Positions 31,490 through 38,687 of a stretch of DNA of 39,822 bases are shown here, piece by piece; the stretch's first letter is position 1; each line of letters starts with the position of its first letter. The DNA is from JBBRNH01 sp038230415. GTDB taxonomy: Bacteria > Bacteroidota > Bacteroidia > Cytophagales > Spirosomataceae. The position numbers and the translations under genes are program-made. The DNA lies in NCBI GenBank assembly GCA_038230415.1, contig JBBRNH010000051.1, positions 1 through 39,822 of the forward strand. Direction: 5' to 3'. The notes under the pieces were generated by a model. It saw only the letters and a list, made by a program, of their open reading frames with translations, searched no databases and had not been told where the DNA came from.

Positions 31490-32122
31490 CTAATCCTCGG
31501 TATGATAGCGAAAGAGATGCTCAACGGGTTGTTCGGTGAAACGGGCTTTTTTGCGAACAGCTTGCCGGAGCAAAAAAAGATACTCCGGTCTCGGTATTTC
31601 GATGGCCCCGAACCGCAGCACGTTATCGTTGACAAACTGCGTGTCGAGGAGTTCATACTGTTGTTGCCGCAAGAGCAAAATCAGGTGATGAAACGCCACT
31701 TTGGAGGCATTTGGAACGCGGTAAAACATGGATTCGCCAAAAAAAGCCGCGCCGAGCGACACGCCGTATAACCCGCCCACCAAACGGCCATCCATATACG
31801 TTTCTACACTGTGAGCCAGCCCTATGCGGTGCAAATCAGTATAGGCGCGGACAATTTCTTCCGAAATCCAGGAACCATCATCGTCGGATCGGGGAGCGGC
31901 ACAGTTTCGCATAACCTGCTCAAATTCAGTATCTATCCGTATGTCAAACTGTTTTTTATTCAGCACAGGCCGCAGTGATTTAGCCGGTTTGTAAGTCTCG
32001 ATGGGGATAATGGCGCGGGGGTCGGGCGCGTACCAGTACAGCATACCGTCGCTATTCGCCATCGGGAAAATCCCGTTGATATACCCATAAATCAAATCGT
32101 CGGCGGTTAAGGGATTCATCAA
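31490..32122 (-). CDS. aat: Leucyl/phenylalanyl-tRNA--protein transferase
   Basis: 210 residues, normal for the family. It transfers leucine or phenylalanine from aminoacyl-tRNA to proteins with N-terminal Arg or Lys, marking them for ClpAP (N-end rule). Recognisable stretches are LIYGYINGIFPMANSDGMLY, WYAPDPRAIIPIE, ISEEIVRAYTDLHRIGLAHS, VETYMDGRLVGGLYGVSLGA, AFFGESMFYRVPNASKVAFH and LLDTQFVNDNVLRFGAIEIP, the last with Asn where many members have the Gly-Ala/His-Leu variant. Two ATGs stand together; either gives MNPLTADD. An exact -7 box lies 26 bases upstream on its strand. It and proB point the same way with a 111-base gap and may be separately transcribed. Confidence 0.95.
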   Translation of the reverse strand: MMNPLTADDLIYGYINGIFPMANSDGMLYWYAPDPRAIIPIETYKPAKSLRPVLNKKQFDIRIDTEFEQVMRNCAAPRSDDDGSWISEEIVRAYTDLHRIGLAHSVETYMDGRLVGGLYGVSLGAAFFGESMFYRVPNASKVAFHHLILLLRQQQYELLDTQFVNDNVLRFGAIEIPRPEYLFLLRQAVRKKARFTEQPVEHLFRYHTED

Positions 32123-32557
32123 AAACGAAGCGATTGGTTGTGTCCGCCAAAGATAACAGAAACTGGCAAGGTGACGGCCAGAGTGCGTTTGTATCCGCTA
32201 ATTCTGCATCAAAGCGGGTTGCTGTCCGCGCTGCCCGCTGATGAACTTTGGCGCGAAAATTGCCGTTTCCATTCGTATGACCGGGGCAATTTCACGACCA
32301 TCGTCCGCGTTCTATGTGTTCATAAATCACCAATGGCCCAACCGATTTACATACCGACGTTTTTCTGCACAACGCCGTTTCGGTTCAGGTTTGGGAGGGC
32401 CAGCTAATCTTTTTTGCCCACGCGGCAAAACCTTTCCATCTTTTCCTGTCTCATTAATCAAACCATACCGGATTCCCGGTTTCACCGACCGATACGGATT
32501 GCCCCAACCGGCAACGCCAGTCAACCCGTTTACGGCATTCTCATTCATACAATAGCG
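32123..32557. other. 435-base intergenic region between aat and the ArgA-like GNAT gene
   Basis: It separates divergent genes. Near the left end is the aat promoter box (32148-32155). Open frames run through parts of it on both strands (for instance 32138-32407), but they show no protein-like conservation pattern, no family motif, and overlap each other, so I do not call genes. The sequence from 32330 to 32540 is GC-rich and could be decayed coding DNA or a long leader of the GNAT gene; I see no clear hairpin or promoter box for that gene. Confidence 0.5.
32148..32155 (-). promoter_or_regulatory. -7 promoter box of aat
   Basis: TATCTTTG on the minus strand is an exact TAnnTTTG match, 25 bases before the aat ATG. 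The nearest upstream TTG is only 11 bases from it, too close for a standard -33. Confidence 0.5.
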
Positions 32558-33271
32558 ATGATTAACCACGAGGTAGTCAACGACCAATACATAGTTCAGG
32601 TAGCCGGCGAAGCCCATCTTGGCCTTGCCGACACCATTTGCCAGCAGATGGAAGAAAGTGCCAAAGCACGCGGCACCGGCATTGCCAAACGCTCGCCGAT
32701 TTACATCATGGAGAAAATGATGGAGGGCAAAGCCATTATTGCCACCACCATCACCGGCAACTGGGTGGGGTTTTGCTACATCGAAACGTGGGAACATGGC
32801 AAATTTGTGGCGAACTCCGGCCTGATTGTGCATCCCGACCACCGCAAGAGCGGCATCGCCACCCGCATCAAGCAACACGCTTTTGACCTGTCACGAACGC
32901 GCTTCCCTGAAGCTAAAATCATTGGCATCACCACCAGTTTAGCCGTGATGAAAATTAACTCTGACCTCGGCTACGAACCCGTGACCCTCAGCGAGTTGAC
33001 CACCGACGAATCGTTCTGGAAAGGCTGCCAGACCTGCGCCAATTATGACATCCTGACCCGCACCAACCGCAAACACTGTTTGTGTACGGGGATGATGTAT
33101 GACCCGGAAGAACACAAAAAAGACGCGAAACGCGAGAAGTGGAATTTCCTGAAAGAGTCGAAACTCTACGAACGCTGGATGCGGATCAAGAACCGGGTGT
33201 TGGTCCGGTTCCGGGAAAAACCAGCGCAGATTATAGCCCGGAAGCGGGAACGGGCGTTGGAAACGGCTTGA
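32558..33271 (+). CDS. GNAT N-acetyltransferase of the Bacteroidota arginine-cluster (ArgA-like) type
   Basis: 237 residues from the ATG at 32558 (MINHEVVNDQYIVQVAGEAH). The frame extends 48 codons upstream without family similarity. Core GNAT signatures are GNWVGFCYIETWEHGKFVAN, SGLIVHPDHRKSGIATRIKQ (acetyl-CoA loop R-K-S-G-I-A), ITTSLAVMKINSDLGYEPVT and the unusual Cys-rich end ESFWKGCQTCANYDIL, RKHCLCTGMMYDPEE. I recognise this from proteins encoded at the head of arginine-synthesis clusters in Bacteroidota, next to argG, where it is thought to make the acetylated first intermediate. No arg gene is adjacent here, so the role rests on similarity alone. The long basic C-terminus (KNRVLVRFREKPAQIIARKR) is unusual for the fold. 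Confidence 0.85.
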   Translation: MINHEVVNDQYIVQVAGEAHLGLADTICQQMEESAKARGTGIAKRSPIYIMEKMMEGKAIIATTITGNWVGFCYIETWEHGKFVANSGLIVHPDHRKSGIATRIKQHAFDLSRTRFPEAKIIGITTSLAVMKINSDLGYEPVTLSELTTDESFWKGCQTCANYDILTRTNRKHCLCTGMMYDPEEHKKDAKREKWNFLKESKLYERWMRIKNRVLVRFREKPAQIIARKRERALETA

Positions 33272-33272
33272 T

Positions 33273-33351
33273 GAGTGGCAGGTGTTAAGTGGTCAGTGGC
33301 AAGTCCTGCCGGGCGAAGCACTAACCACTGACCACTTAACACTTGCCACTC
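33273..33351. terminator. Large palindrome between convergent genes
   Basis: A 27-base arm at 33273-33299 (beginning GAGTGGCAGGTGTTAAGTGG) is matched inverted by 33325-33351 with one mismatch, around a 25-base loop. It begins 2 bases after the GNAT stop, ends 2 bases before the permease stop, and is followed by TTTT on the plus strand, so it fits a two-way terminator. Part of its right arm and loop recurs at 22874-22923, so it is also a dispersed repeat. Confidence 0.85.
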
Positions 33352-33353
33352 TT

Positions 33354-34595
33354 TTATTCATACCGCAGCGCGTCAATCGGGTCTAATTTAGAGGCCCGTA
33401 TCGCCGGGTAAATTCCCGAAAACAGCCCAACGATTATACACACCACGAGGCCCATACCCATCCAGGCCCAGGGAACCACAAACCCGCCTTTGCCCTGACT
33501 CACCACCAGCGCAATGAGGTTGCCGATGCCCAAGCCCATAATAATACCGGCTATCCCGCCAAGAATACAAATCACGATGGCCTCGATCAAAAACTGCTGC
33601 CGAATCAGCGTCGGTGTGGCTCCCAATGATTTTCTGATACCGATTTCGCGGGTTCGCTCCGTGACCGATACCAGCATAATGTTCATCAGGGCGATGGCCG
33701 CGCCCAGCAACGTGATAAACCCAACGCCAAACCCGCCGATTCGCAACACGTTGGTGGTGCTTTCGAGTTGATTAGCCAGCGCGTCGGCGCGTTCGACATC
33801 AAACGAATCGGGCTGGCCGAGCGCGTCCTCCCGGATCAGCCGCATCACGCCCCGCGCTTCGCCGATAGCCGTTTCCTGATCGGCCAGCGTTGGGGCCGAG
33901 GCCGTAATATCGAACGATAACGTGCGGGTTCCGGCCAACGCCCGGCCATTGTCGAGCGGAATCATCACCACCCGGTCGTCACCGGCTCCGGTCAGACTGC
34001 CTTTTTTTGCCAGTACCCCCACCACTTTATAGGGCGTTCCCAACACTTTAATGATCTGGTTAAGCGGATTGATATTCTTGCCAAACAAGGCATTAACCAT
34101 CTCCGAGCCGATCATGGCAACGTTCAGGCCGTTGGTTAAGTCGCTGGCATTCAGGGCGCGGCCCTGCCCAACCTGGTAGGCTTTCACGGTCAGGTAGGTA
34201 TCGTCAACGCCATAGACCTGCACGTTGGGGTTGGTTTTTTTACCACCGTATTTGATCTGCGCGGCTCCCGAAACCAGCGTCGAGACCGAGATGGTAGCCC
34301 CAAACGGAAAGCGTTTCTTAAACTGAATTGCATCCCGAAACGTGATGGCTTCTTCTTTTTGCTGGGTGCGTCCGCCAAAGCGTCGGCCATCGGTCTGCCG
34401 GGCCACAATGCTGAACGTGTTGGCCCCCAAGCCACCCAGCCCGCTGTTGAGCGAGTTCTGGATACCATCAATGGCGGTTAGGATGCCCACGAGCGAGGTG
34501 ATGCCGATGGCGATGATGGCCGCCGTGAGAATGGTACGGAGCCGGTTGCTGGCGATGGACCGCAGCCCTTCGCGAATATTTTCAAGGATGTTCAT
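33354..34595 (-). CDS. MacB/FtsX-type ABC transporter permease
   Basis: 413 residues. The N-terminus MNILENIREGLRSIASNRLR leads into a first membrane segment (TILTAAIIAIGITSLVGILT), then a large periplasmic MacB core domain at about 45-270 (VQVYGVDDTYLTVKAYQVGQ, VAMIGSEMVNALFGKNINPL, YKVVGVLAKKGSLTGAGDD). Three C-terminal membrane segments complete it, with the FtsX motif VTERTREIGIRKSLGATPTL between the first two, and the ending GIYPAIRASKLDPIDALRYE. This is the transmembrane part of a tripartite or mechanotransmission-type transporter that moves lipoproteins, peptides or drugs out. The ATPase (MacB N-domain/LolD type) is not fused and not adjacent. It starts at the edge of the purine/pyrimidine repeat. 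Confidence 0.94.
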   Translation of the reverse strand: MNILENIREGLRSIASNRLRTILTAAIIAIGITSLVGILTAIDGIQNSLNSGLGGLGANTFSIVARQTDGRRFGGRTQQKEEAITFRDAIQFKKRFPFGATISVSTLVSGAAQIKYGGKKTNPNVQVYGVDDTYLTVKAYQVGQGRALNASDLTNGLNVAMIGSEMVNALFGKNINPLNQIIKVLGTPYKVVGVLAKKGSLTGAGDDRVVMIPLDNGRALAGTRTLSFDITASAPTLADQETAIGEARGVMRLIREDALGQPDSFDVERADALANQLESTTNVLRIGGFGVGFITLLGAAIALMNIMLVSVTERTREIGIRKSLGATPTLIRQQFLIEAIVICILGGIAGIIMGLGIGNLIALVVSQGKGGFVVPWAWMGMGLVVCIIVGLFSGIYPAIRASKLDPIDALRYE

Positions 34596-34599
34596 AGTT

Positions 34600-34752
34600 G
34601 GGGAGAAAAGAGACGAAGGGGAGAAAGGGGACGAAAGGGAGGAAGGGGATAAAGGGACGAGAAGAACGAAAGCGAGGAGGCCAGCCTTCCCCTTCGCCCT
34701 TTTCCTCCCCTTCGTCCCTTTTCTCCCCTTCCCTCCCTTTCGTCTTTTTTTG
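34600..34752. repeat. Purine/pyrimidine imperfect inverted repeat
   Basis: About 34600-34680 is almost all purine, built from loosely repeated GGGGAGAAAGGGGACGAAAG-like units. About 34685-34752 is almost all pyrimidine and is an imperfect inverted copy (CCTTCGTCCCTTTTCTCCCC and relatives), ending CGTCTTTTTTT. The centre GGCCAGCC joins the arms. It can form a long hairpin or non-B DNA. It lies between the divergent permease and AsnB-like genes; a T-rich end gives it terminator-like form on the plus strand, but there is no upstream plus-strand gene to end. Confidence 0.88.
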
Positions 34753-34816
34753 CATAGTTTTTGTTGTTACTTCGTTATCACAAAACTACCGCCTTCGGAG
34801 TACTATCGGCAAACCA

Positions 34817-36079
34817 ATGAAACGGCTCATTCTCCCGCTTATCCTTTTTCTGACGCTTATCGCGCCCGCTGTTGCCAACCGGATTCTGATTCCGATGGAT
34901 GAGAGCCAGAAAAACCACCTCAAAGCCTACGGCATTGCCTACTGGGTGCTGAAAACCCACGACACCGAAATTGATTGGCTCCTGAACTACCGGGGCGGGG
35001 CGTTTATGATGCCACAGAATCAGGTGTTTGCCACCGAAATGACCATCCGGGGTGTCAGCTACGAGGTGATTTCGGAAGCGCAGGCGGCTCAGATTCTGGC
35101 CGAAGTCACGGCTGCCGATGCCAACATGGATGCCGTGAAACTCCAGAAACCACCCAAAGTAGCCGTGTATTCACCTAAAACCAAGCAACCCTGGGACGAT
35201 GCCGTGACGATGGTGATGACCTACGCCGAAATCCCCTACGAGGTGGTGTTTGACGACGAAGTGATTGACGGTAAACTGCCCGATTATGACTGGCTGCACC
35301 TGCACCACGAGGACTTTACGGGCGAATACGGCAAGTTTTTCCATTTCCGCGACCAGCCCTGGTACATTGCCCAAAAGCGCGAAGCCGAAAGCATTGCCAA
35401 ACGACACGGCTTTGAGAAGGTGACACAGATGAAGTTGGCCGTTACCAAAAAAATCCGGGATTTCTGCCTCGGCGGGGGTTATCTGTTTGCCATGTGCAAC
35501 GCCACGGACACTTATGACATCGCCCTTGCCGCCCAGAATACCGACATGGTGGACACGTTTTATGACGGCGACCCGGCAGACCCCAACGCCAATGCCAAGC
35601 TGGATTTTAGCCAGACGATGGCGTTCAAGAATTTTCAGGTTTATACGAACCCGTATCTGATCGAGTTTTCGACGATTGACAACCAGCCCGACGAACGCGG
35701 CCTGAGCGAACACAACGACTATTTTACGCTGTTTCAGTTTTCGGCCAAGTATGACCCCATCCCGACGATGCTGACCCAAAACCACGCCAACATCATCAAG
35801 GGATTCATGGGGCAGACCACGGCGTTTAAAAAGCAGTACATCAAGCCCGAAGTCGTGATTCTGGCCGAAAACCGGGCCGCATCCGAAGCCCGCTACATTC
35901 ACGCGCCCTACGGCAAAGGGTTCTTCACCTTCTACGGCGGCCACGACCCCGAAGACTACCGCCACGAGATTGGTGAGGAACCGACCGATTTAAACCTGCA
36001 CCCCAACTCGGCGGGCTATCGGCTGATTTTGAACAATATTCTGTTTCCGGCAGCAAAAAAGAAGAAACAGAAAACCTGA
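34817..36079 (+). CDS. Periplasmic protein of the Bacteroidota 'asparagine synthetase B' family, function unknown
   Basis: 420 residues from the ATG at 34817, which gives a signal peptide (MKRLILPLILFLTLIAPAVA). The frame is open back to 34598 but only through the purine repeat. The body is a conserved family often labelled asparagine synthetase B: RILIPMDESQKNHLKAYGIA, EIDWLLNYRGGAFMMPQNQV, VAVYSPKTKQPWDDAVTMVM, YDWLHLHHEDFTGEYGKFFH, GGGYLFAMCNATDTYDIALA, GFMGQTTAFKKQYIKPEVVI, YGKGFFTFYGGHDPEDYRHE and the basic end PAAKKKKQKT. It is exported and shows none of the AsnB glutaminase Cys-2 or synthetase motifs, so it cannot be a cytosolic asparagine synthetase. The GGGYLFAMCNATD and YGGHDPED segments suggest an amidotransferase-like fold with a possible catalytic Cys. 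Real function is unknown. Confidence 0.85.
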   Translation: MKRLILPLILFLTLIAPAVANRILIPMDESQKNHLKAYGIAYWVLKTHDTEIDWLLNYRGGAFMMPQNQVFATEMTIRGVSYEVISEAQAAQILAEVTAADANMDAVKLQKPPKVAVYSPKTKQPWDDAVTMVMTYAEIPYEVVFDDEVIDGKLPDYDWLHLHHEDFTGEYGKFFHFRDQPWYIAQKREAESIAKRHGFEKVTQMKLAVTKKIRDFCLGGGYLFAMCNATDTYDIALAAQNTDMVDTFYDGDPADPNANAKLDFSQTMAFKNFQVYTNPYLIEFSTIDNQPDERGLSEHNDYFTLFQFSAKYDPIPTMLTQNHANIIKGFMGQTTAFKKQYIKPEVVILAENRAASEARYIHAPYGKGFFTFYGGHDPEDYRHEIGEEPTDLNLHPNSAGYRLILNNILFPAAKKKKQKT

Positions 36080-36318
36080 TAAATTTCTGCTTATCGCTGA
36101 ATATTACGGTGATGTGCTGACAGCTAATGAGTTAATGGTTATGAAACAGTAACTATCACAACCGCAAAGGTAATTGTCAGGTCAATCACTTCCTGCGCCC
36201 GTAAGCCGCGCCATTAGTTGCTACCACCAATCCGTTTATCGGCCCGTTGGTACAACTGTCCGTGTGGGTAGCCCGTAATCAGGATAGTATTACGGAAACA
36301 ACCAATCAATCATTACTC

Positions 36319-37431
36319 ATGGAACGTTACCGGCGAAGGCATTTCTTACAGCAGATAGGCGTGGGTGTTGGCGCATCTGCCATTGCACCGATGATTACTC
36401 TGCCTGTTATGGGCGGGCCACCCATTGCCCGAAAACTCAACGTTGCCCTCTGCGGCTTAGGCCGGTATGCAGGGTACTTAGCCGAAGGCATCGCCGTATC
36501 GAAACACTGCCACTTAGCGGGTATTATTTCGGGGACACCCGCCAAAATCACGGACTGGCAAAAACGGTATAACATCCCGGCCAAAAACTGTTACAACTAC
36601 CAAAATTTCGATGAAATAGCGGCCAATCCAGCCATTGACGTGGTGTATGTGGTAGTGCCAAACGGACTGCACGCCGACTACACAATCCGGGCCGCAAAAG
36701 CCGGTAAGCACGTCATTGTGGAGAAGCCGATGGCCGTGTCGGTGGCCGAGTGCGCGGCCATGATCGCGGCTTGCCGGGCGGCAGGGGTGCAACTGGCCGT
36801 GGGCTACCGACTGCACTACGAGCCTTATCATCAGGAACTTATGCGGCTGGGTCAGCAAAAGATATTCGGTCAGGTACGGCTGATCGAGGTATCCTTAGGC
36901 TACCGGCTCGACGGAATCCCGCCCACCGACTGGCACCTGAAAAAGGCCCTGTCTGGTGGCGGGCCACTGATGAACCTCGGCGTGTACTGCATCCAGAGCA
37001 GCCGCTACGTTTTAGGCGAAGAACCGATTGCCGCAACGGCGCAGTTTGGCCCGGTGCAGCACCCCGAATTATACAACGAAGTCGAGGAGTCAATTACGTG
37101 GCAATTAACCTTTCCGTCGGGGGCTGTCGCTACGTCGGCCAGTTCAAACAATGTGGGTATAGACCGTTTTTATGCTTCGGCTGACGACGGTTTTTTTGAG
37201 TTGAGTCCGGCAGTTAGTTACGGCCCATTCCGGGGCCGAACGAGCAAAGGAGATCTGAATTTCCCGGACATCAATCAGCAGGCAGCGCAGATGGACGGCA
37301 TCGGGCAGGTGCTGCTCGCCGGTAAAAAACTGCCCGACCATATCGCCGGTATCGAAGGTCTCAAAGACCTCCGCGTGCTGGAAGCCATCTACAAAGCCGC
37401 CGAAACGGGACAGAAAGTAATGCTGATGTAA
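36319..37431 (+). CDS. Exported Gfo/Idh/MocA family oxidoreductase with Tat-like signal
   Basis: 370 residues from the ATG at 36319 (MERYRRRHFLQQIGVGVGAS). The start gives a twin-arginine signal (R-R-R-H-F-L) and hydrophobic run. The NAD(P)-binding domain contains LNVALCGLGRYAGYLAEGIA, VDVVYVVVPNGLHADYTIRA and HVIVEKPMAVSVAECAAMIA (E135-K136-P137); the C-terminal domain has LAVGYRLHYEPYHQELMRLG and GGGPLMNLGVYCIQSSRYVL. Close to glucose-fructose oxidoreductase types, which act on sugars in the periplasm with a bound cofactor. A 45-base echo of its 3' end lies at 38104-38151, beyond the next gene. No operon partner is evident upstream. Confidence 0.92.
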   Translation: MERYRRRHFLQQIGVGVGASAIAPMITLPVMGGPPIARKLNVALCGLGRYAGYLAEGIAVSKHCHLAGIISGTPAKITDWQKRYNIPAKNCYNYQNFDEIAANPAIDVVYVVVPNGLHADYTIRAAKAGKHVIVEKPMAVSVAECAAMIAACRAAGVQLAVGYRLHYEPYHQELMRLGQQKIFGQVRLIEVSLGYRLDGIPPTDWHLKKALSGGGPLMNLGVYCIQSSRYVLGEEPIAATAQFGPVQHPELYNEVEESITWQLTFPSGAVATSASSNNVGIDRFYASADDGFFELSPAVSYGPFRGRTSKGDLNFPDINQQAAQMDGIGQVLLAGKKLPDHIAGIEGLKDLRVLEAIYKAAETGQKVMLM

Positions 37432-37466
37432 AGTACGCACTACTCTAAACGAGAAACTCGAAAGCC

Positions 37467-38075
37467 ATGTTAAAAACCATCTTTCTTACCCTGTTCTTTT
37501 GGGTTGGCCTGCTGGCTCTGCCCGGTTGTTTCCGGTGCGATTGTCCAGAGCAAAAACCGTTTGTTGATATTAACGGTCTCTATGCAGGGGCTGCTAAAAA
37601 ATCAACCACCGGACCAATTGCTGTGAAAGCCGGTGATAAACTTAGCTGGGATGAACTTGTGTTTTTGTCTGCTGGCTATCGAGTTCGGTATTATGCGAAT
37701 CGGTTGCCCCTAAAAAGCGTGTCACCGCATTGGGGTTCAGTCGTTTACGCCTGCAAATGCAACGAGGATGGTTCTGCCGGAACGACAGAAAAAGCAAAAT
37801 ACATGACCGTCAAAACGGTTCACGATTTTGATGCGGCTCACCCCGCCGGCAGCGTCGTTGATGAGTTGATCGCCTTTATTATTTACCCCAACCCGGCCCG
37901 GACTCCGCTCACCGATTATTTCCTAAAAGGCCCTGTACCATACACGATGGAAAGGCTCCAGTTTGTTGTGACAAAAGCTCCCACCAATAAAGGCCCTTTT
38001 GCGCTTGACATTACCGTTGAATTAGATAACGGAGAAAGATATACGGCTCAAACACCAATTATTGATTTGATTTGA
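37467..38075 (+). CDS. Unrecognised lipoprotein
   Basis: 202 residues, family not identified with certainty (possibly related to DUF5034-type Bacteroidota lipoproteins). The N-terminus MLKTIFLTLFFWVGLLALPG is followed by Cys (lipobox L-P-G-C), then a Cys-rich start CFRCDCPEQKPFVDINGLYA. The rest looks like an all-beta domain, with VVYACKCNEDGSAGTTEKAK, VDELIAFIIYPNPARTPLTD and a final FALDITVELDNGERYTAQTP. It should sit in an envelope membrane facing the periplasm or surface. It follows the oxidoreductase by 35 bases, but the oxidoreductase tail recurs 28 bases after its stop, so it may have been inserted next to or within a duplicated gene end. Confidence 0.7.
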   Translation: MLKTIFLTLFFWVGLLALPGCFRCDCPEQKPFVDINGLYAGAAKKSTTGPIAVKAGDKLSWDELVFLSAGYRVRYYANRLPLKSVSPHWGSVVYACKCNEDGSAGTTEKAKYMTVKTVHDFDAAHPAGSVVDELIAFIIYPNPARTPLTDYFLKGPVPYTMERLQFVVTKAPTNKGPFALDITVELDNGERYTAQTPIIDLI

Positions 38076-38103
38076 CGGTTAAATCGCAAATAGATCGGCT
38101 ACC

Positions 38104-38151
38104 GTCATCTGCAAATTGGGCAGGGCGGCCCAGAAAGTAATGCTGCTGTGA
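38104..38151 (+). pseudogene. Remnant or echo of a Gfo/Idh/MocA gene 3' end
   Basis: One frame reads VICKLGRAAQKVMLL then stop; the intact oxidoreductase ends AIYKAAETGQKVMLM then stop. Both last 15 codons align without gaps, and CAGAAAGTAATGCTG is identical at the DNA level. Upstream in this frame a stop occurs at 38080-38082, so no gene body remains. Most likely the tail of a lost paralogue or of a partial duplication around the lipoprotein gene. Confidence 0.65.
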
Positions 38152-38180
38152 GACTACACAGTGAAATTGGGAATTTCGGC

Positions 38181-38188
38181 TACTTTTG
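38181..38188 (+). promoter_or_regulatory. -7 promoter box of the small secreted protein gene
   Basis: TACTTTTG matches TAnnTTTG exactly, 34 bases before the ATG at 38223. The nearest TTG upstream (38167-38169) leaves only 11 bases. Confidence 0.45.
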
Positions 38189-38222
38189 AACAATCGTATC
38201 TAACCCTTTACATATCATCTCT

Positions 38223-38546
38223 ATGAAACTCATGATTCTGTTTTTCTCGGTCTTTTTGGCAACCGGCCTGTGTGGGTTCGATAAACCAGCCATCAGGGTG
38301 TTAAAGTCATTTTCTGATAGCCAGATCAGGAAAGTAGAGCAACAGGTTTTGCAACGCTACGGCGTAAACGTTGCGGTGAACGTAATTAGCCGGAACGCAA
38401 AACGGGAGATAACGAATCTGGAATTTATCAGGTACAGCAAAGACGGCAAAAAAGGCGGCTCCTGCTCATCAGACAAATTTGGGCTGTTGATTATCACCTC
38501 GGATGGTTGTAGGATAGCCGATGCCGGTTACGAGCAGGGTCTATAA
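38223..38546 (+). CDS. Small secreted protein of unknown function
   Basis: 107 residues with a signal peptide (MKLMILFFSVFLATGLCGF). The mature part has alternating charged and beta-prone stretches: IRKVEQQVLQRYGVNVAVNV, ISRNAKREITNLEFIRYSKD, GKKGGSCSSDKFGLLIITSD and GCRIADAGYEQGL. The S-R-N-A-K-R-E-I-T segment followed by a Gly/Ser-rich turn and a late strand resembles domains found at the end of Bacteroidota BlaR1-like M56 peptidase proteins; this is a vague likeness and not an assignment. Two cysteines could pair. It is preceded by a -7 box and followed by a clear intrinsic terminator, so it forms its own transcription unit. Confidence 0.7.
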   Translation: MKLMILFFSVFLATGLCGFDKPAIRVLKSFSDSQIRKVEQQVLQRYGVNVAVNVISRNAKREITNLEFIRYSKDGKKGGSCSSDKFGLLIITSDGCRIADAGYEQGL

Positions 38547-38579
38547 GCTCAGCAGTAGAATACCACCACTTTTATTCAT

Positions 38580-38608
38580 AGCCCCGGTTCGTCAGGCCGG
38601 GGCTTTCT
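38580..38608 (+). terminator. Intrinsic terminator
   Basis: AGCCCCGG (38580-38587) pairs perfectly with CCGGGGCT (38597-38604) across a 9-base loop and is followed by TTCT. It lies 34 bases after the stop of the small secreted protein gene. Confidence 0.8.
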
Positions 38609-38621
38609 GTGCAATTCCATC

Positions 38622-38651
38622 TTGCCGCCGTGCAAAAGGCGGCTATCTTTG
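38622..38651 (+). promoter_or_regulatory. Bacteroidota promoter of the MFS transporter gene
   Basis: TTG at 38622-38624, a 19-base spacer and TATCTTTG at 38644-38651 give both elements of the Bacteroidota consensus at the right distance. The -7 box ends 36 bases before the ATG. This is the only promoter in the window where both boxes fit exactly. Confidence 0.7.
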
Positions 38652-38687
38652 CCCGCTTTTACGGGCGATTCCTAAACCTATTTTTTC

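Noticed and set aside
32327..32878. 183-residue minus-strand open frame
   Set aside because: Runs antisense to the GNAT gene and has the composition of a shadow of GC-rich coding DNA.
34598..34816. 73-residue N-terminal extension of the AsnB-like protein
   Set aside because: It is a translation of the purine/pyrimidine repeat, and the signal peptide starts at 34817.
36165..36172. Exact TAnnTTTG box on the minus strand (TACCTTTG)
   Set aside because: No minus-strand gene lies downstream, only the antisense of the AsnB-like gene; probably chance.
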